Shown here: piece after piece, positions 51,748 to 60,919 of the stretch
Layout: each line of letters starts with the position of its first letter
Position numbering within the stretch: the first letter of the stretch is position 1
Assembly (NCBI GenBank): GCA_020849765.1
Contig: JADLAY010000025.1
Coordinates: forward strand, 33,008-97,007
DNA: 64,000 bases
Source of the DNA: Anaerolineae bacterium
GTDB taxonomy: Bacteria > Chloroflexota > Anaerolineae > Aggregatilineales > Phototrophicaceae
Direction of reading: 5' to 3'
Notes under the pieces: generated by a model
The model's input: only the letters and a program-made list of their open reading frames with translations
What the model was told of the DNA's origin: nothing
Databases searched by the model: none
Position numbers and translations under genes: made by a program

Positions 51748-52362
51748 CTAGACTGTCGTATCCGGCGCACCGGCGAATAGATCGCCGACGCGGAATTGAA
51801 TCTCGGGCAGGCAGGCAAAGGCGAACAAGTCGTCCGCACTGAAGAGATGTGGCTCGCCGAAGGTGCCATCCGCTTGAAGACGATAGTAGCGGAGCGCGCG
51901 CGCCTTGGGGTCGATGATGGCGTATTCAGGCACACCGGCGCTCTCGTAGGCCTTGTGTTTGATCGCTTCGTCGTATTCGGCATTGCCGGGCGACAGGATC
52001 TCGGCGATCACGTCCGGGATACCGTAGATGCGGCGATCATGGATGATGCCCGCGTTTTCACTCAGGATGAGGATCAGATCAGGCTGCACAGGATCGCAGC
52101 CGGGCATGAAGACGCCGATCGGCGCGAAGAAGGGGAAGGCGCGTCCCGACTGCTTGGCGGGTAACCCAACGCGGTCGTAGAGGTTCTGCAGAATCCACTG
52201 GTGGAACGCGCTCGGCGACGTACTCATGTAGACGACCCCTTCGATGATTTCGTAGCGGTTGCCGTCGTCGGGCAAGCGCTCCCAATCCGCGCGCGTCCAC
52301 TGTCCCTGCGGCGGGCCTTCGACCCGTACAGCACTCTCCGTTGGGATTGCCAGCGTGACCAT
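51748..52362 (-). CDS. Uma2 family protein (second copy)
   Basis: 204 residues. Uma2 pattern: WTRADWERLPDDGNRYEIIE, GVVYMSTSPSAFHQWILQNL, the acidic QPDLILILSENAG, then IPDVIAEILSPGNAEYDEAI and YESAGVPEYAIIDPKARAL. It has the restriction-endonuclease-like fold but no proven activity. It is only distantly similar to the copy at 31356. It is followed within 2 bases by a membrane-anchored TPR gene. Its start faces the L,D-transpeptidase gene across a 152-base divergent promoter region. Confidence 0.88.
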   Translation of the reverse strand: MVTLAIPTESAVRVEGPPQGQWTRADWERLPDDGNRYEIIEGVVYMSTSPSAFHQWILQNLYDRVGLPAKQSGRAFPFFAPIGVFMPGCDPVQPDLILILSENAGIIHDRRIYGIPDVIAEILSPGNAEYDEAIKHKAYESAGVPEYAIIDPKARALRYYRLQADGTFGEPHLFSADDLFAFACLPEIQFRVGDLFAGAPDTTV

Positions 52363-52514
52363 TCGTGAATCCGCCTTCGCTCTCGCTTACGTCCTCCATT
52401 ATACGCCATACGCGCGCTGACCGACGCTCACCGGCCACGCCTTCATTGACACAAAGGCGTTTCTCTCGTACATTCGAAACACGTCATGTCACAACGCCAA
52501 TAGGAGCAACCGGG

Positions 52515-53606
52515 ATGGGTCGCTTACGACACCTCGTGCCGCTTGTCGTGCTAGCGTGCCTCTTCGTGATGGCCGCGCCTTCATTCGCACAGGAACAAAC
52601 ACACATCGTGCAGCCGGGCGAAAACCTGTTTCGCATCGCGCTGAGCTACGGAATGGACGTGCCGACGCTGGCGCAGGCGAACGGCATCAGCAACACCTGG
52701 CAGATCTACGTCGGCCAGACACTGGTCATTCCGGGGTCCGGCGCCGCACCCGCCGAACCGGTACCAGCGCCCGTCGAGTCTGCGCCGGTCGAACCCGTGC
52801 CCGTCGTCACCGAGTACGTCGTCCAGCGCGGCGACACGCTGCGCAGCATCGCCAACGCCTTCAGCATGACGGTCGATCAACTGGCGACGCTCAACAACCT
52901 GACCAATCCCAACCTGATCTATTCCGGCCAGCGCCTCAACGTCGCGACCTCCGCACCCGCCGAACCTGCGCCTGTCGAGGCACCCGCCCCGGTCGAAGTC
53001 GTCGCAGCGCCGATCGAGCCTGCGCCGGTCGAAGCGGCACCGCCCGCCGAGCAAACCGTGCACGTCGTGCAGCCGGGCGAATATTTGTCGTCGATCGCGC
53101 GCCAGTACGGCGTCAGTTGGACGGACATCGCCGCGGCCAACAACATCTACAATCCCAACACCGTTTTCGCGGGCACGCGGCTGATCATCCCGGCGCCCGG
53201 CGCCGCTGCCCCCGCCCCGGTCATCCCCGCCGCGCCGTCGGCGGTCATTGGCACGGGCCGCGAGGTCATCGTCGACCTGTCGGACTCGCGCGTCTACGCC
53301 TACGAGAACGGTGTGCTCGTCCGCAATGTGCTCGCCTCGATGGGCATGACCTTCACGCCGACCGTTCAGGGCGATTTCACCGTCCAGCGCAAGTACTACG
53401 CGCAGACGATGTCCGGCCCCGGCTACTACCTGCCCGACGTGCCGTTCGTCATGTACTTCTACGAGGGTTATGCGCTGCACGGCACCTACTGGCACAGCAA
53501 TTGGGGCCAGCCGATGAGTCACGGCTGCGTCAACCTGCCGACGCTGGAGGCGCAGTGGTTCTTCGATTTCACGGACATTGGGACGCCGGTGCACGTCCAG
53601 GCATAA
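52515..53606 (+). CDS. LysM-L,D-transpeptidase (ErfK/YbiS/YkuD family)
   Basis: 363 residues from the ATG at 52515, with AGGAG upstream. The signal peptide ends at about residue 26 (VMAAPSFAQ). Three LysM modules follow at about 29-73, 100-144 and 182-226, separated by Pro/Ala/Val-Glu linkers (APVESAPVEPVPV type). The YkuD catalytic domain (247-363) has the full motif: His322, then SHGC with Ser335, His336 and nucleophile Cys338. The LysM modules bind peptidoglycan and the domain makes 3-3 cross-links or attaches proteins in the wall. This is evidence that the cell has peptidoglycan. Confidence 0.95.
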   Translation: MGRLRHLVPLVVLACLFVMAAPSFAQEQTHIVQPGENLFRIALSYGMDVPTLAQANGISNTWQIYVGQTLVIPGSGAAPAEPVPAPVESAPVEPVPVVTEYVVQRGDTLRSIANAFSMTVDQLATLNNLTNPNLIYSGQRLNVATSAPAEPAPVEAPAPVEVVAAPIEPAPVEAAPPAEQTVHVVQPGEYLSSIARQYGVSWTDIAAANNIYNPNTVFAGTRLIIPAPGAAAPAPVIPAAPSAVIGTGREVIVDLSDSRVYAYENGVLVRNVLASMGMTFTPTVQGDFTVQRKYYAQTMSGPGYYLPDVPFVMYFYEGYALHGTYWHSNWGQPMSHGCVNLPTLEAQWFFDFTDIGTPVHVQA

Positions 53607-53690
53607 GGATGATCGCGGACGGCTGAACAGCGGCCATCATTCGGACATCGGCGTCACAGCGGACGAGACTCTAGGAAGGGAGCATCGCCA

Positions 53691-54500
53691 ATGCCCTCAG
53701 GTTCCGGAGATGCGTTCGGAAATGCGACGGCCTACCAGGGCTATGTTGGCCGCTGGAGTCGTCTGGTGGCGCAGCCGTTCATCGCCTGGCTCGCGGCGGC
53801 TCCCGATCTGGTGTGGTTAGATCTGGGCGCCGGGACGGGCGTGCTGACCGAGGTTATCCTGCAGCAGGCAGCACCCGCCCGCATCCTTGGGGTCGATCTG
53901 TCCCCGGAATACATCGACTTTGCCCGCGCCCGCGTTCACGATCCTCGCGTCGAGTTCCGAGTCGGCGATGCCGCCGCGGTGACCTTTGACCTGCCTGCGT
54001 TCGACGTGTCGGTCGCCGGCCTCGTGCTCAACTTCGTGCCCGCGCCGGAGCGTGCGGTCGATAGCATGGTGCAGGCGGTCAAGGCTGGCGGCCTCGTCGC
54101 CGCCTACGTATGGGATTACGGCGGCCATATGGAGATGATGCGCCATTTCTGGGATGCAGCCATCGCCGTCGATCCGGACGCCGCCGAGATGGATGCCAGC
54201 CAACGTTTTGCGATTTGCAGGCCAGACAATCTGCGCGCCCTGTTCGAGGCGGCAGGGCTGCGGACGGTCGAAGTCACGCCGATCGACGTCCCGACGCACT
54301 TCAAGGACTTTGACGACTTCTGGCTGCCGTTCCTGGGTGCGCAAGGCTCGGTGTCGAAATATCTGCGCGGGCTGAGTGACGACATGCGCGCCACCGTGCG
54401 CGATCAACTGCTGAAGCAGCTGCCGGTTGCCGCGGATGGGAGTATCGCCTTGTTCGCGCGCGCCTGGGCAGTCAAGGGGAGCAAGAACTCCTCCGCCTGA
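53691..54500 (+). CDS. Class I SAM-dependent methyltransferase
   Basis: 269 residues; GGAAGGGAG precedes the ATG. AFGNATAYQGYVGRWSRLVA leads into the SAM motif WLDLGAGTGVLTEVILQQA. PARILGVDLSPEYIDFAR carries the acidic residue after strand 2, and FDVSVAGLVLNFVPAPERAV is motif IV. The start resembles UbiE/menaquinone-type and small-molecule methyltransferases, but the acceptor is unknown. It is a single-gene unit closed by a clear terminator at 54541. Confidence 0.88.
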   Translation: MPSGSGDAFGNATAYQGYVGRWSRLVAQPFIAWLAAAPDLVWLDLGAGTGVLTEVILQQAAPARILGVDLSPEYIDFARARVHDPRVEFRVGDAAAVTFDLPAFDVSVAGLVLNFVPAPERAVDSMVQAVKAGGLVAAYVWDYGGHMEMMRHFWDAAIAVDPDAAEMDASQRFAICRPDNLRALFEAAGLRTVEVTPIDVPTHFKDFDDFWLPFLGAQGSVSKYLRGLSDDMRATVRDQLLKQLPVAADGSIALFARAWAVKGSKNSSA

Positions 54501-54540
54501 GCTGTCGTTTGAGAATTCGCTGCCGTTGTTGCTGAAAATG

Positions 54541-54574
54541 GGCGAGCCGCTCCCTGATGGCTCGCCTTTTTGTT
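54541..54574 (+). terminator. Intrinsic terminator after the methyltransferase gene
   Basis: GGCGAGCC (54541-54548) pairs with GGCTCGCC (54559-54566) around a 10-base loop, followed by TTTTTGTTT. It lies 41 bases past the stop codon. Confidence 0.9.
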
Positions 54575-54606
54575 TGTTATCATCGGCGGGAGCGAAAGGA
54601 ATGTTT

Positions 54607-55281
54607 ATGCTTCAGCGTTTGATCGGCCTGATCATGATCCTGGTCATCGTCATGCCCGTCATCCTCGGTGTCCTGATCGTGGTCAATGCTCAGGGATTGG
54701 TGACCGACCTGGACAAGGTGTTTGCGCCGCGTGTGGAGACGATCAACGACAAGATCGAGTCGCTCGACGATTCGTTGGCGGTCGTGCAAGGGGCGGCCGA
54801 TCGCGTCTCCGCGAGTGTGAGGGAGTTTAGCGATGACGTCAATTCGGTCGCTGATACGATCAGTTCGGCGCTGACGCTTGACCTGCACATCCCGCTGCCG
54901 AACCTGCCGGATGTGACGATCCCGTTCTTCACCGGCGACATCACCATCCCGCTGCCCAATCTGCCCGATCTCGACCTGGAGATCCCCGGCCTGCGTGAGG
55001 TGCGCAGCTTCCTGATCGATATCTTCGCCTTCTTCCAACGCATCGGTGACACGCTCAGCGATCTTGCGCAGGTACAGACGGTCGCGCAGACCCTCGGCGA
55101 GATCGCGCACGAGTCACAGGCGCTGGCGGGTGAGGTCGGGTCGGTCGTCAGTGCGCGCACGTCGAGTCTGGTGCTGCTGTTGGTGCTGTTCATCGTCTGG
55201 GTGCTCATGGTCTATCTGGTGCTGGTCTATCGCTGGCTGCGCGACGGCTGGCGCCTGCTGACCGGGCAGGGCGCGGGGTAG
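54607..55281 (+). CDS. Double-anchored membrane protein with Pro-rich amphipathic middle
   Basis: 224 residues from the ATG at 54607; AAAGGA ends 6 bases before it, whereas the ATG at 54601 touches that site. An N-terminal helix (RLIGLIMILVIVMPVILGVL) and a C-terminal one (SLVLLLVLFIVWVLMVYLVL) flank an extracytoplasmic part. That part starts with a coiled-coil-like stretch (ETINDKIESLDDSLAVVQGA) and continues with repeated Pro-Asn-Leu-Pro units (LPNLPDVTIPF, LPNLPDLDLEIPGL). No family is recognised. It stands alone after a terminator, so it has its own promoter. Confidence 0.75.
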   Translation: MLQRLIGLIMILVIVMPVILGVLIVVNAQGLVTDLDKVFAPRVETINDKIESLDDSLAVVQGAADRVSASVREFSDDVNSVADTISSALTLDLHIPLPNLPDVTIPFFTGDITIPLPNLPDLDLEIPGLREVRSFLIDIFAFFQRIGDTLSDLAQVQTVAQTLGEIAHESQALAGEVGSVVSARTSSLVLLLVLFIVWVLMVYLVLVYRWLRDGWRLLTGQGAG

Positions 55282-55640
55282 GACGGGGGTAGTGCTGAGT
55301 TCTGGGTGCTGAGTTCAGAGTTCGGAGAAGAGGGTTCACGGTGCACGGTTCACAGTACACCGTGCGGAAAGCACATTCAGGATCGTGAGGCGTGCCTCGT
55401 CCGCAGGACAAGCACACGTGGGGACGCGCAAACGCAGTCACCAGAGGTAACGGCGCGTCCCCCTCGCATCATCGTCGTCTGCCGGGCGGGCGATCACACA
55501 GGTGTTGACGCGATGTAGGGGCGGGAAATATCCCGCCCGTACCCTTTGAAACAGCTCCCGCCCGTACGGTTCAAGCCCTGGTTGTGCTCGTCCGTTCAAA
55601 GCCGCATTCTGCCTTTGAGCTACAGCCATTCCTTGCCATC
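55282..55640. other. Gene-free stretch occupied by repeats
   Basis: 359 bases with no supported gene: a composite repeat (55292-55500), a GTAGGGGCGGGAAATATCCC palindrome (55515-55542) and the 3' flank of the HD gene. Confidence 0.7.
55292..55542. repeat. Composite repeat: heptamers, hairpin block and palindrome
   Basis: Heptamers GTGCTGA, GTTCTGG, GTGCTGA (55292-55325); heptamers GTTCACG, GTGCACG, GTTCACA (55334-55366); an AGGCGTGCCTCGTCC half palindrome (about 55388-55402); a hairpin block from GGGGACGCG to CGCGTCCCC enclosing CACCAGAGGTAACG (55420-55462); a GTCGTCTGCCGG tail; then the palindrome GTAGGGGCGGGAAATATCCC (55515-55542). Confidence 0.8.
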
Positions 55641-56213
55641 CTACCCCGCGGCGGAGCCATCGAGGCCGAGTTCCGCGGCGTGATCCTTCATTGCGCTGAG
55701 CACGAGCGGCACGTGGAACTCCCACAGATCGACGCCGAGCATTTGCGCCCCCTGCTCGATGTCCTCGCGGTTGACGCCCGCCGCGAACGCCTTGTCTTTC
55801 CACTTCTTGCGGACGGACTTGACCTCGACGTCGGCGATGTTCTTCGACGGGCGCACGAGCGTCACCGCCGTGATCAGGCCGGTCAGCTCGTCGACGGCGT
55901 ACAGGCTCTTGTCGCGCGGGGTCGTGCGGTCGTCTGCGCCGAGTGGGCCGTGGCTGAGGATGGTGCGGATGTCCTCTTCGCTCAGGCCGCGCTCGCGCAA
56001 AATCGGCGCGCCGTCGACGGGGTGCTGGTCAAGCGTGGGGTGAATCTCCCAGTCGAAGTCATGGAGCAGGCCGACGAGGCCCCAACTCTCCGGATCTTCG
56101 CCGTAGTGCTGCGCGTAGGCGCGCATAGCGAATTCGACCGACAACATGTGTTTGCGCAGGCTGTCCGACTGGACGAATTCGCACACGATCTCCCAGGCTT
56201 GAGCGCGATCCAT
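55641..56213 (-). CDS. HD domain phosphohydrolase
   Basis: 190 residues. The HD metal site is visible as H22 (SLRKHMLSVEFAM), H51-D52 (LVGLLHDFDWE) and D108 (LYAVDELTGLITAV), with ILSHGPLGADD in between. This matches the small HDIG/YfbR-like proteins that cleave phosphates from nucleotides or related compounds with a divalent metal in the cytoplasm. The substrate cannot be read. The start has AAGGATAGGG before the ATG. It is a monocistronic unit with repeats on both sides. Confidence 0.88.
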   Translation of the reverse strand: MDRAQAWEIVCEFVQSDSLRKHMLSVEFAMRAYAQHYGEDPESWGLVGLLHDFDWEIHPTLDQHPVDGAPILRERGLSEEDIRTILSHGPLGADDRTTPRDKSLYAVDELTGLITAVTLVRPSKNIADVEVKSVRKKWKDKAFAAGVNREDIEQGAQMLGVDLWEFHVPLVLSAMKDHAAELGLDGSAAG

Positions 56214-56337
56214 AACCCTATCCTTCTCGCAGTGACCCTATTGCAGATTTTACGAACGCACTCGTCAAATGGCGAGCGCAGATCCTGTTTAAAGGCATCA
56301 GAATCGGTCGCTGGTTCAAAACATACACCAACGTGTT

Positions 56338-56393
56338 GTAGGGACGGCATTCTTGCCGTCCGCCGCCCCGGACGCGATTCTTCGCGTCCCTAC
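56338..56393. repeat. Two adjacent dispersed palindromes
   Basis: GTAGGGACGGCATTCTTGCC closing with GTCC (56338-56361), and GGACGCGATTCTTCGCGTCC followed by CTAC (56370-56393). Each has a matched pair of arms; the first keeps the family's left end and the second its right end. Confidence 0.75.
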
Positions 56394-56473
56394 CATCCCA
56401 ATACGACGTCTTGTAGACGAGCTGATGATCTGATGCAATCATCTTGACGCATATGCCGGCGGCGTTGCGCCGG

Positions 56474-58303
56474 TTAGGCGCCGAAGGCGCGGATCGTGAT
56501 CTCGAGCGGCTCCCTGCCGATGACGAGATCGCGCGACGTGAGCAGCCGCCAGTAGCCGGTCGAGTCGCCGTTCTTATTCGGCGCGCGCCCGTGGAACTGC
56601 ACGGTGTAGGTATCCGCCACGCCGACACGCCGGTCGATCAGGATGACCTGCTCGCTGTCGAAGAACTCGCCGGACAGATAGCGCAGCGACGAGTTGATCT
56701 CCCAGGCGCAGTTGCCGGTGTTGCGCAGCGTGATTTCGAGCGTGAAGTCGCGCCCGGCCTGGATCGAGTTGTCGCTGATGGTCGAGCCATTGGCATCGAG
56801 CAGTGTGCGCGATTCGACCGCGTAGTCGAAGGTGCAGGCGACCAGCGTCATCGCCTGAACCGTCTGCGCCAGCTCGACCTCGGCGCGCGTCGCCGTCAGG
56901 TTGATGGTCGCCGTCGGCGTGATCGTGGGCGTGGGCGTGTTCGAAGGCGTCGGCGTGATGCTCGGCGTATAGGTAATCGTCGGCCGCTCGGTCGCGGTTG
57001 GGCGTGAGGTTTGCGTCGGTTGCGTGGTGGGGGTGTCGGTCGGGGGCAGCGGTGTCGCCGTCGGCGGGATGTCTGACGGGCTGGAGGTCGGGGGCACCGG
57101 CGTTGGCACGATGTCCGGCGTATCGCTCGCGTTCACCAGCGCCGCCAGCGTCGGCATGTCGGTCGCCGTGACATCCCCCGCCAGCAACTGGCTGCCGAGG
57201 CCGCCGCGGAAGACCAGTGCCCAGATGCCGAGGCCGACCAGGATCGAGAACAGGACCCACAACCAGAGCGGCAGGCCCTGTCGCTTTGGCGGTGAGGCAG
57301 AACGTGCCCCGGCACCGACCGGCTGTGAGCGCAGGCCGGGCGGGTTGGTCGCATCGCGCAGGCGTGTGCCATCGGCGGGCGTTGGGCGACGCGGCAGGGC
57401 CACGGTATCGCGCTCGACATCCCTGGCTGAGATGCCGATGCCGAGCGTATCCTCGCCGTTGAGCAGGCCGCGCTCAAACCGATCCAGATCTGCGATCAGT
57501 TCGGTCGCCGTCTGGTAGCGGTCGTTCGGGTCTTTCGCCATCAGCTTCATGACGATGTGATCGAGCGTTTCCGGCACATCCTCGCGGAATTCGCGCGTCG
57601 AGCGCACCGGCTCGTTCAGGTGCTTGAGGATGACCGCCAGCGGCGTGTCGCCGTCATAAGGCAGCTTGCCGGTCAGCATCTGGTAGAAGATGATGCCGAG
57701 CGAATACAGATCGCTGCGTTCGTCGCCCTGCTCGCCCAGCCCTTGCTCCGGCGCCATGTAAGCGGGCGTGCCGACCATGCCGCCGCTGGCCGTGAACTGG
57801 ACGCCGGTCACGATCTTGGCGATGCCGAAATCTGTCAGCACGACGCGGTTGTTGCTGTCGAGCATCAGGTTGGCCGGTTTGACGTCGCGGTGGATCATGT
57901 TCAAGTTGTGCGCGTAAGACAGCGCCCCCGCCGATTCGCGGATGATGCGCACGGCCTCTTCGACCGCCATCATCTGCTCGTTATCGGTCAGGATGGCGAG
58001 CACTTCCTTCAGAGTTGGCCCGTCGACCAACTCCATGACCATGTAATAGCTCTCGTTATCGGTGTCGTTCTCGAAGTCGTAGACCTGGACGATGTTCGCG
58101 TGCTTCAGCTTGGCAATGTTGCGCGCTTCTTTTTCGAACCGGTTCTTGAACTCCGGATCATCCGCCAGAAACGCATGCAAGATCTTGATCGCCACGAAGC
58201 GGTCGAGGTTGGTCTGGTAGGCCTTATAGACTTCCGCCATACCGCCACGACCGAGTCGCTCGATGATCTCGTATTTTCCGTTACCAAGTCTGTTAATGCT
58301 CAC
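56474..58303 (-). CDS. Transmembrane Ser/Thr protein kinase with NBR1-like Ig domain
   Basis: 609 residues from a GTG start. The kinase domain (10-270) is intact: Gly-rich loop LGRGGMAEVYKA, Lys40, HRDVKPANL (138-146), DFG (158-160), GTPAYMAPE (178-186) and SDLYSLG. A juxtamembrane basic stretch precedes one helix (about 344-366, LPLWLWVLFSILVGLGIWAL). A Thr/Pro linker of about 90 residues leads to a C-terminal Ig-like domain (about 488-609) with the NBR1-type pattern TLEITLRNTGNCAWEINSSL and YWRLLTSRD. The extracellular domain probably senses a ligand and the kinase phosphorylates cytoplasmic targets. It lies divergent from a secreted protein gene. Confidence 0.94.
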   Translation of the reverse strand: MSINRLGNGKYEIIERLGRGGMAEVYKAYQTNLDRFVAIKILHAFLADDPEFKNRFEKEARNIAKLKHANIVQVYDFENDTDNESYYMVMELVDGPTLKEVLAILTDNEQMMAVEEAVRIIRESAGALSYAHNLNMIHRDVKPANLMLDSNNRVVLTDFGIAKIVTGVQFTASGGMVGTPAYMAPEQGLGEQGDERSDLYSLGIIFYQMLTGKLPYDGDTPLAVILKHLNEPVRSTREFREDVPETLDHIVMKLMAKDPNDRYQTATELIADLDRFERGLLNGEDTLGIGISARDVERDTVALPRRPTPADGTRLRDATNPPGLRSQPVGAGARSASPPKRQGLPLWLWVLFSILVGLGIWALVFRGGLGSQLLAGDVTATDMPTLAALVNASDTPDIVPTPVPPTSSPSDIPPTATPLPPTDTPTTQPTQTSRPTATERPTITYTPSITPTPSNTPTPTITPTATINLTATRAEVELAQTVQAMTLVACTFDYAVESRTLLDANGSTISDNSIQAGRDFTLEITLRNTGNCAWEINSSLRYLSGEFFDSEQVILIDRRVGVADTYTVQFHGRAPNKNGDSTGYWRLLTSRDLVIGREPLEITIRAFGA

Positions 58304-58554
58304 GTTGAGGTGTATATCCTGTTTCGCGTCTGCACAATGAGGCGCGCCCCCGCCAGTTTACGAAGTATACCGGAAACCAACCGGCGGCTCAATTCAAGAC
58401 ATTATGACATTATTTTCACAATCTATCTCATTGTAGCGCCAATTACCATGCCGACAAAGATAAGGACAGCTGAAGATGAAAGCGCCATTCTCGGCAGTCT
58501 TCGGCGTTTCCAGGTAGACTGATTCTTTACGTATAGCAACGGAAAGGTAACCTT

Positions 58555-59721
58555 ATGCGCTCGCCCTGGCCCTGGCTGATTCTGCTGGCACTGCTTCTGA
58601 TCGTTTCTCCGTTGTCCGCACAAGACGCCGCTCAACCGCTGCTCGACATGCTCGCCCTGATCCCGGACACGCCATCCGCGCGTGAGAGCATCGTCAGCTA
58701 CGTTGATTTTCGCGCGGTCGAGACGGCACGCCCTGGGGCGCTTCAGCCGGAGTCGTGGGCCGAATGGGACGCGGCGTATGGGGCCGAGTCCAGCGCGTAC
58801 GGTCTGTGGTTTGCGGCGCTCATGGGCGTCAGCAGCGGGCCGCCCACACTGCTGACAACCCTGCTCCAGGCGGGCACGTGGCCGGAGATGCTCGGCTTCG
58901 ACTTTTTCGACGTCGACCGTGCCATCGAATACAACCAGCCGCCAGGCATGGTGCAGATCCTGAACGGCGATTTCGACGCCGAGGCGATCACCAATGCATA
59001 CGAAGCCCGCGATTTTAGCGCCGAAGCGCGCGGCGATCTGACGCTGTTGTGCGGCAGCGCCGGCTGCGACCACGGCCTGGAGCTCAATCCGGATCAGCGC
59101 GACTCGGCCAACCCGTTCGGCGGGACGCTTGGCCGCCAGGAACCGCTGCTGATCGCGCCGGGTTATCTGGTGAACTCACCGGCTATCGAGCAGATCGAGC
59201 GGCACATCGCGCTGCTCGCAGGCGAGACACCGGCGCTCGCGGATGATCCGGGGTTCCGGGCGGCGGCGGAGGCTGCGGCGCGGGAAGGACTGCTGATCCA
59301 GGCGCAGTTGGTCGACCCGGCACTGTTCGGCGCTGAAGGTGAGGCGACGGAAGCGATCCCGCCGTATGACCTGCTGCTGGTGGCGGATGCGGCGACGGCG
59401 GATGAGCAGGTCGTCACCATCGGATTGGTCTACACCACCGCCGAGGACGCCCAGACGGCTGCCGATGCGCTGCCGGGCCGCATCGAGGGCTACACGTCAC
59501 TGGCGACGAATCAGCCGTTGACGGACCTGCTGGCCGCCCGCGACGCGACCTACGCGGTCGAGATCTACGAGGCGGACGAAGCGACCCTGGCTCTGGTCGT
59601 TCTGCGCGCGCCGCTGGCAGGCCCGGACGAGGTCGACGGGAGCCTGGTGTCGTCGAGCTTAGTCTACCGCCTGATCATTCAGATGCTCTACCAGCGCGAC
59701 CTCGGCTGGATCACGCCGTAG
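58555..59721 (+). CDS. Secreted protein of unknown function
   Basis: 388 residues; GGAAAGG precedes the ATG. The signal peptide MRSPWPWLILLALLLIVSPLSAQ is cleaved near residue 23. The mature protein has about 365 residues with few cysteines (one pair in LLCGSAGCDHG). Regions such as ARESIVSYVDFRAVETARPG, MLGFDFFDVDRAIEYNQPPG and the DEQVVTIGLVYTTAEDAQTA part near the end are characteristic but match no family I can name. It is divergent from the kinase gene (starts 251 bases apart) and convergent with adenosine deaminase, with 6 bases between stops. Extracytoplasmic binding or envelope work is plausible. Confidence 0.72.
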   Translation: MRSPWPWLILLALLLIVSPLSAQDAAQPLLDMLALIPDTPSARESIVSYVDFRAVETARPGALQPESWAEWDAAYGAESSAYGLWFAALMGVSSGPPTLLTTLLQAGTWPEMLGFDFFDVDRAIEYNQPPGMVQILNGDFDAEAITNAYEARDFSAEARGDLTLLCGSAGCDHGLELNPDQRDSANPFGGTLGRQEPLLIAPGYLVNSPAIEQIERHIALLAGETPALADDPGFRAAAEAAAREGLLIQAQLVDPALFGAEGEATEAIPPYDLLLVADAATADEQVVTIGLVYTTAEDAQTAADALPGRIEGYTSLATNQPLTDLLAARDATYAVEIYEADEATLALVVLRAPLAGPDEVDGSLVSSSLVYRLIIQMLYQRDLGWITP

Positions 59722-59727
59722 TCCGCT

Positions 59728-60789
59728 TTAGGACTGTCCCTGGTTCATGCTCGCGGCCCAGGCGTCGAACTCTGCCAATAGGCGCGTTTTCAGCGCGGGC
59801 TCCGCGTAACAGGCTGTGAATGCGTTGCGCGCGATTCGAATGACGTCGCGCATCTCATAACCAAAAACGTCGACCAGGTGTTGATACTCCTGCGTCAGCG
59901 TCGTGCCGACGAGTCGGGGATCATCCGTGTTGACAGTCACCAGCACCCCGGCTCGATCCAGCAGTGGGAGCGGGTGTGATTCGATGTTTGGATAGAACTT
60001 CAGGTACACGTTGCTCGTCATGTTGACTTCCAGCGGGATCTGACGGTCTGCCAGTGCGCGCAGCAGCCGCTCGTCCTCGACAGCGCGGACGCCGTGCCCC
60101 ACGCGATCCGCCTGCAAGGCGTCGATGGCGCCCCAAATGCTGGCCGGGCCTTCATTCTCGCCGGCGTGGGGCAAACTTCGAAGCCCGTGCCGCTTCGCTT
60201 CGGCGAAGGTCTCCGCAAACGGTTCGGGCGGCGCATTCACTTCGTTGCCACCGAGTCCCAACCCGATGACGCCGTAGTTCTTCCCTTGCAGCGCATACTC
60301 AAGCGTGCGCTGGGCGACGTGTGGGCTGTACTCGCCGCCGTTGTGATAATCGGCAAAGGCGCGGTTGCGCGGGATGTCGAAGACCCAGCGGAGTTCGATG
60401 CCGAATTCGTCACGTGCGCGCTGCCTGCCGCTTTCCAGCCCGGTCAACAGCGCATCAATGGTCAGACCTTGATCCAGAGCGTCGATGAAGCTGTAGGGCG
60501 TGACGGTCAGCTCGGCGTAGCGCACCGCCTGCGCATGAAGCTCCTGCCCGGCTGCGTATGCCGCCAGCGCAAAATCGTCCTCGGAGCGCAGCAGCCGCTT
60601 GATCCCGCGCTTGACCTCGAAGAAGTGCTTGAAATCCCGGAAGACGAACCAGCTGGCGACCGCTTCTTCCGTATCGCCAGGCAGCGTGTCTATCAGGCCG
60701 TTGCGCTGCGCCAGTTGCAGGACCGTGCGCGGGGGCAAGGTTCCATCAATATGCAGATGGAGTTCGACTTTAGGCATGTCGTCAAACAT
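59728..60789 (-). CDS. add: Adenosine deaminase family protein
   Basis: 353 residues from the ATG at 60787-60789, with GAGGAT upstream; the TTG start 12 codons earlier lacks a signal. Metal ligands and active-site motifs are in place: VELHLHIDGTL (H11, H13), the SLPHAGENEGPASIWGA block with catalytic Glu, RVGHGVRAVED, and VNTDDPRLVGTTLTQEYQH with the Asp pair. It deaminates adenosine or deoxyadenosine (or a related aminopurine) in purine salvage. It follows the CpXC gene on the same strand by 131 bases that contain a GGGTGCTG hairpin (60835-60856). Confidence 0.92.
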   Translation of the reverse strand: MFDDMPKVELHLHIDGTLPPRTVLQLAQRNGLIDTLPGDTEEAVASWFVFRDFKHFFEVKRGIKRLLRSEDDFALAAYAAGQELHAQAVRYAELTVTPYSFIDALDQGLTIDALLTGLESGRQRARDEFGIELRWVFDIPRNRAFADYHNGGEYSPHVAQRTLEYALQGKNYGVIGLGLGGNEVNAPPEPFAETFAEAKRHGLRSLPHAGENEGPASIWGAIDALQADRVGHGVRAVEDERLLRALADRQIPLEVNMTSNVYLKFYPNIESHPLPLLDRAGVLVTVNTDDPRLVGTTLTQEYQHLVDVFGYEMRDVIRIARNAFTACYAEPALKTRLLAEFDAWAASMNQGQS

Positions 60790-60834
60790 CGGGGCATCCT
60801 CACGATAGCCGAGGTTGATATCCAAGACTCGACC

Positions 60835-60856
60835 GGGTGCTGACCTGACAGCACCC
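60835..60856 (-). other. Short hairpin between CpXC and adenosine deaminase genes
   Basis: GGGTGCTG pairs with CAGCACCC around six bases. No T-run on either strand. It could be a weak attenuator or part of the leader. Confidence 0.4.
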
Positions 60857-60919
60857 AGTCCATAAAGTACGTTTTGATCTTCGGTTGGCCGTTGGCCACA
60901 AACGGGTCGATCGAACGAT

